Shown here: piece by piece, positions 34,791-46,177 of the stretch
Layout: the number at the start of each line of letters is the position of its first letter
Numbering within the stretch: position 1 is the first letter of the stretch
Assembly: GCA_036172665.1 (NCBI GenBank)
Contig: CM069870.1
Location: 29,238,001-29,302,000 of the forward strand
DNA from: Prosopocoilus inquinatus
Taxonomy: Eukaryota > Arthropoda > Insecta > Coleoptera > Lucanidae
Direction of reading: 5' to 3'
DNA length: 64,000 nucleotides
Translations under genes and position numbers: made by a program
The notes under the pieces: generated by a model
What the model was told of the DNA's origin: nothing
Databases searched by the model: none
What the model saw: only the letters and a program-made list of their open reading frames with translations

Positions 34791-37700
34791 AAAGGATGGG
34801 AATGTTAGCAAGACTCAATTCCCTAGTAAATGCTCCTTCCTCAACAGAAACTTTATTATTAACATTTACAAATTTTGTACTTCGTTACAAACTGAACTTA
34901 GTGCTGTTTTTCTTTGTTACAAGTTAAATTTGGCACTTAGTTGTTATCGATATGTAATTATTAAATAAAATTGTTCATCTACTTTGTTGTGTATTTGTAC
35001 AAATAAAAATAAAATAAATAAATTGTTTGTTTTCTCGTTTCGTAATTGTTGGGGTTGAACGTGACGAAACGTGGTGTACCGAGTACACCCCCTCACAACA
35101 ATGGACTGTTTTTAAAACGCTTCGACACTAGTTGTTAAATTTCAGAAAGTAATAACTTTATTTCTCACATTTGTAACATGCAAATGCGCTTCATAACAAC
35201 ATTAACATTGATTTGATTTAGCCACAAACTATTTACTACATTATTTTTTAGAAAAAGTGTCAATAAATCGTTCGTTCATACGCGTTTCATTCGCAACCCG
35301 CGACACACACTGAAAAATGCACCTTCCTCCACACTCTGCTCATGCGCAACTGAGCACACTAAGGCTTACTTCCAACTTCCAAACGCGGGAAAAACAACAA
35401 ATTTTAAGCGCGCAAAAACGCCAACATACACTAAAATTGTACAGTATTTTTAAATAAGATAGTCACCCACAAGCTGCATTATTTCATGTTATACATGACA
35501 TGCCGTTATCAATGATTTCAATTATCGATAACGTTACGTTATGTACATGAGGTGTAAAGAAAAGTACACGATTTTTTTCGCTATTTTATGTGTATCTTTG
35601 ATTTGCCAATGTTTTATAAGGGTCTAATGTTATTTGATTGTCACAAATATTTGTCAAAAAGTGTACTTACAAAATTAATTCTCTTAGCAAACTTTTACTT
35701 TTCTTTGCACCCGATGGTACATTATTTTGCATCAATTAATTTAAAGTTTTCGGCGGGACGTTGAACTTTTCCAGAAACGTCCGCCGCTTTAAAAAGAATG
35801 ATAATAAGTTTTGGAGGAATAGCGCACTCAATTTTTGGGATAAATTGTTATCTTGTTATTCGGCGTTAAATTTAGATAAAGTGTTACCTGAAAAGTTGAT
35901 AATCCTTTAAGAATTTGGCATTACTGTCGTCTTTTCCCGACTAAATTAGCATCTAGAAGTAAGAGTTTACTCCAACTGCTACTTTTAAATGGTAAACATC
36001 CTAATTCCGTTTCTTTTAACACCAGAAACGGATGGACGCGAGGGTATTCGAAAGTAATAAATGCGTCATCCGCGGATTTTTTAATCACAATATCTAATTC
36101 CACCGGCGGACGTTTAGCCACACCGTATAATATTTGTAAATCTAAGCATGTTTATATTACACATGGTCTACAGAAAACTAAAAAGGAATAAACCATTAAC
36201 AGGATTCGTAATAAAGCCGTCTGAAGCGTGTTATAAACTTTTCAGACTTCTAAGTACCTATTCTCAACAAGTTTCAAAGTAAATTAAAACTTATTTGAGT
36301 GCGCTGCTTGTAATAAACAGTAAAAACAGACACAACTTGAAATAGTATTAGAGCATGAAATTTAATACTGCTGCCGTTTCGTTGCATTTACTTCAGCCAT
36401 AACTTTATTTTACAAAAGCGAAAGATTTTGCGTCGCATAAATGCATAACAAACATTTTTGAATTGTGTTCTTAATCTAATTTCTTAATTTCAATAAACAT
36501 AAAATAAAAATTTAAAATAGATTTTTGTTGTTGATTTGTGTATAAGGAACACCTATAGGCCATTAAGATTCTAAAATTTCACGTGCTATTAAGAAATATA
36601 CTAATGGAAAATATTTTCTCTTGTTTCATTAAAAGCTCCGAACTTTTTGTAATTTTATCTGTAACATTTACGGATGGAAGCTAGAAGAAAATCAAGATTA
36701 AGCGAAAGAGATGACGCGTAATTTTTTCACCCTAATCCCCTATTGGTAATTCGAACAAAAGGCTGCTGCGGCTTGTGGCGAACCACGCGATATTTATGAC
36801 GTTCAGGATCAAACCCTGGCGTTATTGAATTTGTCCATTCGCTTAATGGTTTTATGTTAACACGCAGGGCCATAATTTATTACTACGGCAGGAGATTATA
36901 TATTCTATTTTAACATTTCGGCGATACATAAAAATATTCTCCTGGAAAGTCTTATCTTAGTAGATCGGCATATGATCATATTTAATATGCTGAACTTTCT
37001 AGATGAAGAATTTAATAGATGTGAAAATATTTTACTACAGCTGAGCAAGATAAGTTAGATAATAATGCCAACCACCACCATTCGATTAAACTCGCGCACT
37101 TTTCCCCTTTTAGTTAAATTGATATTCAAATACTCTATGTAGATTGCTGAAAGAAATTCTGAAGCGAGTAAAATAAATAAGTATATCTATCTAAGATGGC
37201 ATAAAAGGAACTATAACGCACTCTATAATCTATAATTTTGCATTCATATTTCTCAACTTTAATTTGTAGTCTCACCTTTCCCAGGTCTTTATAAACTGCA
37301 TCTTTCCATCTAAATTTCGGTCTTTGCCTCTTTAGTTTCTATTATTGTTTTATCTTTCAAAACTATGTTTGGTCTTCTTCCTTAAGGTATGTCATCTCAT
37401 ACTTTGGCCTCGTATACACTGTGTGATCAGCGATTCACAAGATATTTAAAGTTTAAAATTTTGTTATAAAAACAAGTATATACCGGGTGTCCCGCGCCAT
37501 GTGCTCACCCTTCTAGAATCTTTATTTATTAATCGATTAACCTAAATTTTGGAGATAATAAACTAAACAAAAAATGGAATTTTCCGACATACTGCTGGTC
37601 GTCATAGGACTTCCGGTTTCGTCGGAAGTGATATCTACTTTCTTATTTTAAATATACACTATATATTTTTACATATTTAAAATCTACGGATCATCGGAGT

Positions 37701-38164
37701 CCGAATACGTATGAACTGGTAATTTTGGTTTCCATGACAACGAAAAAAAAAACTTTTTTATTTTTCAATCTAGAAAGCTATGAATCGCATTTTGTCGATC
37801 TAATGCGATTAAGTGTTTCGAAAAAATCACTCCTTTGATGGTATTTTGATTTTTAGCATTTTTACAGTATTTGAAATTTTCATTAGCTCTTAACTCATTT
37901 TTTTTCGATAGAACCTCATATGTTTCTTAGCTTAGTTCAATAGAACATATTTTTTTTCTGAATACGCTGATACCAAATACGTCATATTTTCTTTGAAAAT
38001 GATTTAAAATAGAGCAAGTCATTGAAATTTTACACTCCCTTTATTTCAAATGACTTTAATAATAATTTAAAATAGAGCATGCCTTACTGAAATTTTACAC
38101 TTCCTTTTTTTCAAATTATTATTAATTATTAGCTATTACTGAATGAGACCTGAATGAATCTGGA
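34791..38164. other. Long intergenic stretch without a recognised gene
   Basis: A minus-strand frame at 36121-35921 (66 codons, GC-richer, residues PPVELDIVIKKSADDAF) looks somewhat protein-like but matches nothing I know. A mariner-type end (CCGGGTGTCCCG) lies at 37485. Otherwise AT-rich. Confidence 0.35.
35535..35716. mobile_element. ~180-bp MITE-like inverted repeat
   Basis: ATGTACATGAGGTGTAAAGA with following AAAGTA is inverted near 35695-35715 (TACTTTTCTTTGCACCC...GTACAT). Confidence 0.45.
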
Positions 38165-38618
38165 ACGTTATCATAAAACTTCATTATGTTAAATGAAATT
38201 AAATGCAAACGACCTCTGAAAAATGGCCGTGCGGCGAATAGGAGGTGTTAATAAACCTTTACTTCTAATATTAATTCTGTGAACGTCATTTCTAAAAGAA
38301 ATTTTTTCAAATAAATACTGCGGCGCTTTATTATAAATAGTTTTATAAAACAACACTGCTGAATGTAATTTTTTCTTGTCGGCCGTATTTATCTATTTTA
38401 CCCTCACAAAGGTGTACGAGGTGTGATCTCTACTTCAGAGCCCAAAAATAAAACGGAGACATTAATTTTGGACACGTTGTAATTTTCTAATATCAACATT
38501 ATCTAGACAGGGATCGTAAATTGTGTCACGGTAGTTAAATAACGAAAGAGATAATGAGTCGCAAAGCATTCTACGCATGTGTTGAGTTAGAAAATCTGGG
38601 CTTCCATATAACATCTTA
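38165..38618 (-). pseudogene. LINE C-terminal fragment, same family as 30.1-30.8 kb
   Basis: Minus strand: YGSPDFLTQHMRRMLCDSLS, FNYRDTIYDPCLD, KLQRVQN, then after frame shifts ITFSSVVLYKTIYNKAPQYL, FRNDVHRINIR and TAIFQRSF. The order matches the 30.3-kb fragment. The 5' side joins an unrelated LINE fragment at about 38618. Confidence 0.65.
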
Positions 38619-38619
38619 A

Positions 38620-39860
38620 GTCTACCATAAGCAAGTATTTCTTGATTTGTTTTCCTTCGCCATACTTCGTCTTCCTTAACTCCTCCGTAGATTTTTCGTA
38701 GTATTCGTCTGATCCATCTTTCCAATATATCCTTGTCATAATCCACCATTCGCAAACGTACATCACCACCATCTTATATAGGGTGCTGCATTTTGAAACG
38801 TAACATAGGAAATCTCATGTTAATTTACAGGCGCTCGAATATTGGCTTACCTAATTATTTTACAGCATAATTTCATTCAGGTTTTTTAAAGTATTCTTCA
38901 AGGTGAATATGTCTGTGAAGTTTGAGAATTTTTCATACGCTAAGTTTTAAGATATTTAAAAAAGATTTTGTAACTAAATTCAATTTACAACAAACTGTCA
39001 GGACAGCCTTGATCAACGATAGTGTAAACTGAATTAATAAATCTAGATCGTTTTTGAAAAAGATTGATAGAAAAAGCTTTTCCAGTAATTTATTTTAACA
39101 TTTATTGCTCAAGGCCGTGCTGATAGTTTGGTATAAATTGAATTTCGTTACTGATTTTTCTTAAATATCTTGATACTTAACGAATGAAAAATTCTCAAAT
39201 TTCACTGACAGATTCATCTTGAAGAGCACTTTAAAAAATCTAAATGAAATTTTGCAGTAAAATAATTAGGGAAGCCAATATTCGAGCACCTTTAAATGAA
39301 CATGAGATTTCCTATGTTGCGTTTCAAAACGCAGCACCCTGTACAGTTTTATTTTTATACCTCGCGACATCAATTTTGTCTTTAACATTTCACTTAAAGA
39401 TCCTGCAAGTTTGTTTCTTTTCCCTATCCTGACATTTTTTTCTTTTATGGGATTCGCATCTTCCATAATTACACACCCTAAAATCTCATTTTCGTATCAC
39501 TTCTATGTTTATCACTTCCTGATCTAACATTTTAATTTCTATAAACAGTGGAACATTTTGTGTTTTTTTTCTTTTTTCAATTTGTTACATTTCGTGTTTC
39601 TTTCTTTTTCTGCTGTTTCACAATTTTCGTTTTGTCCACGTTAATTTCCAGCCCAGCTTGGCTTGCTTCCAGCATATTGTTTCTTACCACATTTTCTAGC
39701 TCTTTCATTGATTTCGGGACTAACGTGATATCATCTGCATACGACAAAGCTTGGTATTTTTTTGTCATTACAATTCCTTCTCTGTTAAATAAAGCGATAT
39801 AATAGAAAATGATTAACATACAACCTAGAGAAAGCAAAATTATCAAAGGTTGCATAAACG
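38620..39860 (-). pseudogene. RTE-type LINE reverse transcriptase relic, split by a MITE
   Basis: Minus strand from 39855: IALFNREGI, LSYADDITLVPKSMKELENV (catalytic YADD intact), GLEINVDKTKI, IGKRNKLAGSLSEMLKTKLMSRGIKIKLY, then the MITE at 38779-39341, then KMVVMYVCEWWIMT, and ILRKIYGGVKEDEVWRRKTN. This order is typical of RTE-like LINEs. It is 5' truncated and carries frameshifts. Confidence 0.75.
38779..39341. mobile_element. 563-bp foldback MITE in a LINE
   Basis: Ends [T/C]AGGGTGCTGC, TA on both sides (38777-38778, 39342-39343). The two halves are inverse copies over about 235 bp each, leaving a loop of about 90 bp. The surrounding LINE frame is continuous if the element and one TA are ignored. 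Confidence 0.85.
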
Positions 39861-41279
39861 CCCAGAAAGTCGATCTTATATTTTATTCGAAATTTTATTT
39901 TAGTTGATTCAAAATGATTGCGGGTGGAATTTAATCAGTATTATTTCAATATAAACTTTTTCAATAGATAAGCTGAACAGGAAATGCTGTAGTTACAACA
40001 GTGATAACTAAGGTCGCATTACCCGTAGACACCGTGCGACTATGTTCCCTCCGACCCCGTCGTGCCAAATTAATGTTAGAAGCTTGTTAAAGCAGCTCCT
40101 GATTTAGGCAACCTTTGTAACGCCTGCAAGTTAAGCACAGGGAGATGGAAAATTTATTGTAAACAATCAGGCTCTACGGCAGGAGCGAATGCAAAATTAA
40201 ATCATTATTTACCCAGAATCTCCACCGAGAGTTTATCCACATAACCGTTCAATCATGCGGTTGTTTTTGCCATTGCAGTTTAACCCCCTGGAAAACCCCT
40301 TTAGGGCGACATGAGTGAGTCTGTAAGTTTGTACACTCGGAGATAACCAGCCCGATGCCCAGAATACCATTGAAAACCCTTCGGGCATCCCAAAAATCTC
40401 TGTTACTCAGTTCTGCCTAAAAGTTATAGTATTTTTTTATCTGATAAGTCATGTAACATTTTCTTTTTAAAATTTCTTAAACTGAATTTTATTTTTGTAT
40501 TTTTCATACTTGCTTATTTTCTTTTGTATCAATTTAAATTAGTGCTCAATAAATCCATTGCAGCACATGAGGGATTTTTTTTTGTTTTATAGTTTCTGAG
40601 CTAAGATCACACGCCTCTCTAAAATCAAACTAAGGTGAAGTACCTAAGTAATTACATGAGAAAAGAGTTTCTAAACCAATTTATGACTTTCTTAGATGGG
40701 CCCGGTGCCCATCATGCCCAATCATCGGTGGTGGCAGCATACCAATTTGCGTAATCAAGGGAAATTTACCCTAATTGCCTAAATTTTGTAGAAAGTAAAA
40801 TCCTCAGGTAATTTGACATTGTTTCTTTGCTAGATGTTAGACCAGATTTACTAAAAGGTGCTGCAGCGTTGGAAAATCTACTTTTTTGCAAATTAACATC
40901 ATCGCTGGAACTACAGTTCTACATTTTAATAACACCACCTTTTATTACAGGTATCGGTTAATATTTTTAACCCAGGAGTTTGCCTAAAAGAACTATAGGA
41001 GCGTGGACATAATAATCCTACTATTCGACTAATTAAAGGAAATAATCAAGATGCAGTTGAAAGGAATTATCATAATTTAATCTTAATCAAATAAATGTAT
41101 ATTAAAAAATGTAATAAAACCTACAATTTAATCTCATGTAGATGTGCTTAATATTGAACATCGTTAAAAATAAATAAATTAAATAAAAATAATTTAAATA
41201 AGTACACTTGTTGAAAACATAATAATAATGAGTAACTAATTAACATTAAGGAAATCATAGAAGGAAATTTGTAACACAA
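39861..41279. other. Intergenic, nothing recognised
   Basis: GC-richer patches at 40020-40130 and 40270-40420 hold no frame or fold that I can name. Confidence 0.35.
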
Positions 41280-43675
41280 AATATCACGTGTATGCAGCTA
41301 GCTCTGGAAAAGGAAGACTGGGGTAATGTTTTTAGTGCAAATAATGCAAATATGGCATTCGAATATTTTTATATGTCTTTTCTAGAACATTTCAATAATT
41401 CTTTTCCATTAACTAAATGTCGATTACACACTAAAAGTAAGCCTGGTTTACCTTGGCATAATAACTCTCTACATAAACTTTCTGCTAACTTACGAGATCT
41501 TCATGCTCTTTGTACAAAATTTAATGATCCTCACTTACGTAACTTATATGAACTCAGAAGGAGTTTTACAATGCAACTATAAAACAAAACAAGAAACAAT
41601 ATTATGACAAGATATTATCATCTAATAAATCAAAAACAACTTGGCATATTGTAAGGCAAATAGTAAATTCAACTACTTCTAAGACACCTGATTTCAAAAT
41701 AACCGACCCTAAAGAAATAACTCAATTGTTTTGTGATTATTTTGGTAACATAGTTTCAAATACAAATTATCAATGTAATCAATATACTGCCAAATTCAGA
41801 TGTGATCGCAATATGTTTATGACTCCAGTTGATGAGGAAGAAATTAGGTCTTTAATTAAAGTAATCTCCAACAAAAATTCTGCTGGAATAGATGATGTAC
41901 CATGTTCATTGCTTAAAAAAGTTTGTAAGTTTATCACATCTCCATTAGTAAACATAATTAACAAATGCTTATTACAAGGTATTTTTCCAGACTTACTAAA
42001 GTGTGCTAAAGTTATACCCATTTTCAAAAAGGGCGAGAAATCTGACATTAATAACTATCGACCTATTTCCCTCTTACCCGCTGTTAGTAAAATTTTTGAA
42101 AAGGTCTTGAACAAAAGATTGTTTTCCTATCTGACAAAATTTGAAATACTACATAAAAATCAATTTGGATTTGTTAGCAACTCGTCTACAAAAGATGCCA
42201 TTTATAATATATTACATTATATCTATGAGAATTTGGACAAGAAACATAATGTTGCTGGTATATTTTTTGATCTGTCTAAAGAATTTGACCTGTTGGACCA
42301 TAACACTCTGTTAACCAAAATGGAAGCTTATAGTATACGTGGCACAGCCTTAAGCTTATTCCGCTCATAACTTAGCAACCGCAGTCAAGTTGTTTCTTTA
42401 GCGTCAGACTGCAGTGGTACAATAGAGACCCATTAGTCGTCTAAATTACCTATTTGCCGAGGAGTCCCACAGGGATCCATTCTAGGCCCTACGTTTTTGA
42501 TTTATGTCAATGACTTACCAGCATGTTTAACTTCAGGTCATATATCTCAATATGCAGACGATACCAATGTAATAATTACTGATAAATCTGTTGCTGAAAT
42601 TTTCAATATCAGTACTGAAGTCGTATATAACATGAATAAATGGTGCACGGACACTAATCTTGTACTCAATCTGAAAAAAACAAATTTAGTAAATTTCAAA
42701 AATCATGTACCTGATTACAGCATTCTTGTTAAACATGATAGCAAATCTTTGCAACTAAAAAATAATGTTGAATTCTTAGGTCTACAGGTTGATTCCAGGC
42801 TCGATTGGGAACTACATTGTGATAAACTAAGCAAGAAATTATGTTCTGCATTTTATGCTTTAAATAATCTAAAAGTTTATGTGGGAACAATATCACTAAA
42901 AACTTTTTACTTTGCCTATGTCGAATCAAGGCTACGGTACGGTTTAATGTTCTGGGACTCATCGAGTCACTTTACGAATTTATTTATGTTTGAAAAAAGA
43001 ATTGTTAGAGTTATGTGCGGAGCTCCATTGAATACTGCATGTAGACCATTATTTAGACGATTAGGCATCCTACCATTAGCTTGCTTATACATTTTAGAGC
43101 TAGCTGTCTTCGGAAAACAACTTGAGCACTTGTATACTCGAAATTCTGATATATACATGAGCATGAGCACTAGACACTGTAACGATTTCTGCATTCCCAG
43201 CCACAAATCAACACTGTATCAACGTGGTGCTCATTATAGAGCCATAAAAGTATTTAATGCTCTACCTTCCCATATTAAAAACGCTAGTTTTAAGCAGTTC
43301 AAAACGTTAATCAGAACGTATTTGCTTTCTAAGATCTTTTATCATGTGAATGAACTTATTACCTCCACATGAAATTGCATAACCTCTGCTTCGCTGACTA
43401 ACTTCTGCAGTGATGATGTACATTTCTGTAATAGCGACATAGTTACATCCCTTCTTTATTTTCGTTTTAAATATAATTTTTTTTGTTTTTTGTTTTATAT
43501 GTATCTACAGTCACATTTTTAACCTTTTTTTTATATTCTTGACAATGTAACGATTATTACGTAATGTGATATTTATATTTATATTCTTCTAATATTTTAC
43601 TATGTTTGTAAGACAATGTCCATATCCATATTGATAAGTGACATTAAATAAATATTATTATATATTATATTATTA
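41280..43675 (+). pseudogene. 5'-truncated CR1/Jockey-superfamily LINE with near-complete RT
   Basis: Starts in the linker between endonuclease and RT (frame 41292-41582), then a frameshift. 41726-42370 carries RT fingers and palm (SAGIDDVPCSLL, YRPISLLPAVSKIFE, HKNQFGF, IFFDLSKEFDLLDH). Two stops lie before 42497-43372, which holds GVPQGSILGP just upstream and the catalytic QYADDTNV box (YADD at 42551-42562), NLKKT, EFLGLQVD and the C-terminal FAYVESRLRYG...RVMCG...CRPLF...ALPSHIKN domain. A 3' UTR of ~270 bp ends in AATATT-type repeats near 43675. The few disruptions make it the youngest LINE here. Confidence 0.85.
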
Positions 43676-44061
43676 AAATACTCCACTAGTCTGCTTTCGT
43701 TACCAATTCGTATTCCACGCAGCTTTTCTACAATCTGTACGACTTTCGTGCCCATTGCCTCTTTTATAATTGAATTACTTCGCCCCTATTAGAGAGACTG
43801 AGAAATAATTAGAGACATATCAACTTTCCTAGGCAGGTTCACGTGTTCTGCTACGTAAAAACGTAGATTTTGGGATAGTATTGTGTAAGGGAACAAAGTA
43901 ACTTGGCAACGATATGTTCGAATCTTTTCAGAACAAATCGAGTATCTTGATTTGTTTACTTGAGGAAGAAAGATTCTGGTACACAAAACATCTTATTTTA
44001 TAATTAGGTATCTTATTTTATAATTGTTATACATGTTTCAATTAAAAAAAAACAAAATATA

Positions 44062-44461
44062 CAGAGGCTGTTCGTAAAATATACGGTCAAATTAGGAGAT
44101 CCCAGTGCATAAAAAAACAAGAAAAAACTTTATTAACAAAAATTGTGCATTATGAACAACGAGAAAATAATTTTAAATATGCATAGTGTTCATTAAATTT
44201 TATTACATACTCTACTTTAATAGTAGCTGAAGAACTGATGAAAATAATGTAATATTAACTCATTTTCAATAGTTTTCAAATTTAATTTTTTTCATGACGA
44301 TTATTTTAAATGGCAACAAGCTGAAATTTGAAAGTAATATTTTGAAACATTTGTACTTTGAAAACATTGACAAACTTTAAATCCCGCTTGGCTCTTAACA
44401 AAAATAGAGTTTTTTCTAAGAATTGTAAAAATTACTCGGTTATTTTTAAAGGAACAGCCTG
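44062..44461. mobile_element. ~400-bp TIR element (probable)
   Basis: Left end CAGAGGCTGTTCGTAAAA, right end inverse of CGCAGGCTGTTCCTTTAAAA, both next to TA. No coding frame. Confidence 0.45.
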
Positions 44462-44906
44462 CGTATTACCACACTAGTGGATAGCACGTTTTATTATTTC
44501 GGTTTAATATCTTAAGTTATTGTGTATTAATTAATGGAAATAGACAATTTTTGTTACACTGAGGTAGTGTAAATGAAGAACTAGAAACCAAAATTTATTT
44601 ATGCCATGATGAAATAAATATGTTACGACTAGAAAATCAAACATATCAATTGTCAATTACTGAACTAAACGGCACAATAACGACTCCGGCGCAAAACATA
44701 ATGAATAAAATATCCCGGAGCGAAATTGTCAATTGTTAATAAACTAAACTGTGAAACAAACGAATTTCAAAAAAATTAACTAGCGTTATCACAAGGAAGA
44801 AGATGTTCATAATAAAAATGATAGTAAATATCCAAATAAAAGTATCCACAAATCACAAACATCAGAAATGATTATTCTTTAGTCGATTTGTGGACACCGT
44901 TATAAG

Positions 44907-45101
44907 TAGAGCCGATAATTATATGCACTGACGATGTTTTAAATATTATTAGTTCCTCATATGTTATTATTATATAATACTAGCTTCTAATATCTTATTA
45001 TTATACATTATTAGCTTCTAATATATCCTAATAGCCTATTAGAGTATTTTAGAAACTAATAATATTTGAAACATCGTTAATGCAAATAATTATCAGCTCT
45101 A
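44907..45101. mobile_element. 195-bp hAT-like MITE
   Basis: TIRs of about 48 bp starting TAGAGC[C/T]GATAATTAT. Flanking 8-mers GTTATAAG (44899-44906) and GTTATTAG (45102-45109) differ at one base, consistent with an aged 8-bp hAT target duplication. Confidence 0.7.
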
Positions 45102-45109
45102 GTTATTAG

Positions 45110-45728
45110 TAATTAACCATATTTAAACCAAACGCGAACTTCAAACAAGTTACAGAGGACGTTAGCCCATTAGTCAAACATTTCACCGCAAGGGATTCTG
45201 TTTGGAACAAATGACGAAGTTGATTACATTATGCCCAAACGCATCGAATATTTATACAAAAGCTGTATACCTGTCATACCAATTTAATATTAAGCACGCA
45301 ACTTTTCCGTTATGAGTGTTACATGAAAATTTTAATTCCTTAAACTACAACAAGAATAAATAAATTTATAACACCATAAATGTCTATTAAAAAGAAACGA
45401 TTTTACTATCCACAACCTTCATTTGAAAAGAGATGGAAAATAATTATATGAGATGCTTATAAATGAGTTAAAGAACTATATTGACTTGAATAGTTCTGTG
45501 ATTAACATATGCGGATTTAAAGGATTCATTCGTAAGTTGTTCTAACAGTATGACGAATGAAGAAGAATCTTATAATTCGATTTTCTTTCAGGTTAAGATT
45601 TTTGGTAAGTAATATCTAAAAATTGTATATTTTATTATGTCCTTTACCATTAGAAGTTTAAGACATTAAGGTTTTTCATCTTGAATCCTTGAGGCAAAGC
45701 TAGCTACTTGGCTAAAAAATAACATTTC
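45110..45728. other. Left flank of Gypsy copy A
   Basis: AT-rich, no gene seen. Confidence 0.4.
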
Positions 45729-45732
45729 AAAG

Positions 45733-46077
45733 TGTGGCGAGCCGCTCAGTGCTGCGTCACGCTGAGGGCATCAGGAGGTCGGTTCGCTGTTGTGCGTCAT
45801 CGGCCATCACGCCACCGGGGCCTACACCGGGGTCACATCGAACAGACTGGAATCTTCCCGCATAGAGAGTTCCAGACGGCGGCGAATGATATAAAATCGC
45901 CCCGGGTTGACTCACCGGTCAGTCGAATTCGAACAGCGATCGTCGAAGGTAGATTTTTAGTGTGAAAATAAATTATTACAAATAAATTGGTTTTTAAGCT
46001 TTATTAAATTACGGTTAAGTTTTTATCGAGTGTTTTATTCGTTTAAATAAATAAACTCAAACCCTAGAAACGTAACA
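45733..46077 (+). repeat. Copy A 5' LTR
   Basis: TGT...ACA termini, 345 bp. The TATA box lies mid-LTR and AATAAA at 45967-45972 may serve polyadenylation in the 3' LTR. An apparent 77-codon frame in the LTR is not a gene. Confidence 0.95.
45890..45924 (+). promoter_or_regulatory. LTR core promoter, copy A
   Basis: TATAAAA at 45890 and an arthropod initiator TCAGTC at 45919-45924 place the cap site (A45921) 31 nt downstream of the TATA start, an optimal spacing. The same layout is present in the 3' LTR and, with GCAGTC, in both copy B LTRs. Confidence 0.75.
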
Positions 46078-46078
46078 G

Positions 46079-46095
46079 TGGTGTCGGTGTGCGGG
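46079..46095 (+). promoter_or_regulatory. Primer-binding site, copy A
   Basis: TGGTGTCGGTGTGCGGG begins one base after the LTR. TGG fits a tRNA CCA end. The first seven bases fit tRNA-Leu-type primers, but the rest does not match one I know, so the tRNA is uncertain. Confidence 0.6.
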
Positions 46096-46177
46096 TTTGT
46101 GCAAATAAATAAACAATTTAAAGTAAATTAAATTTAATCAGATTATTAAATAAGTACAGTATCGGAAAAAAAAAACA

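Noticed and set aside
35921..36121. 66-codon minus-strand frame with protein-like composition
   Set aside because: No recognised domain, no clear start context or splice sites.
37484..37500. Mariner-type end CCGGGTGTCCCG
   Set aside because: No matching inverse end found nearby, so no element could be delimited.
45732..45965. 77-codon frame repeated at 52003-52236
   Set aside because: It lies wholly within the Gypsy LTR, starts at a non-ATG codon and repeats only because the LTR does.
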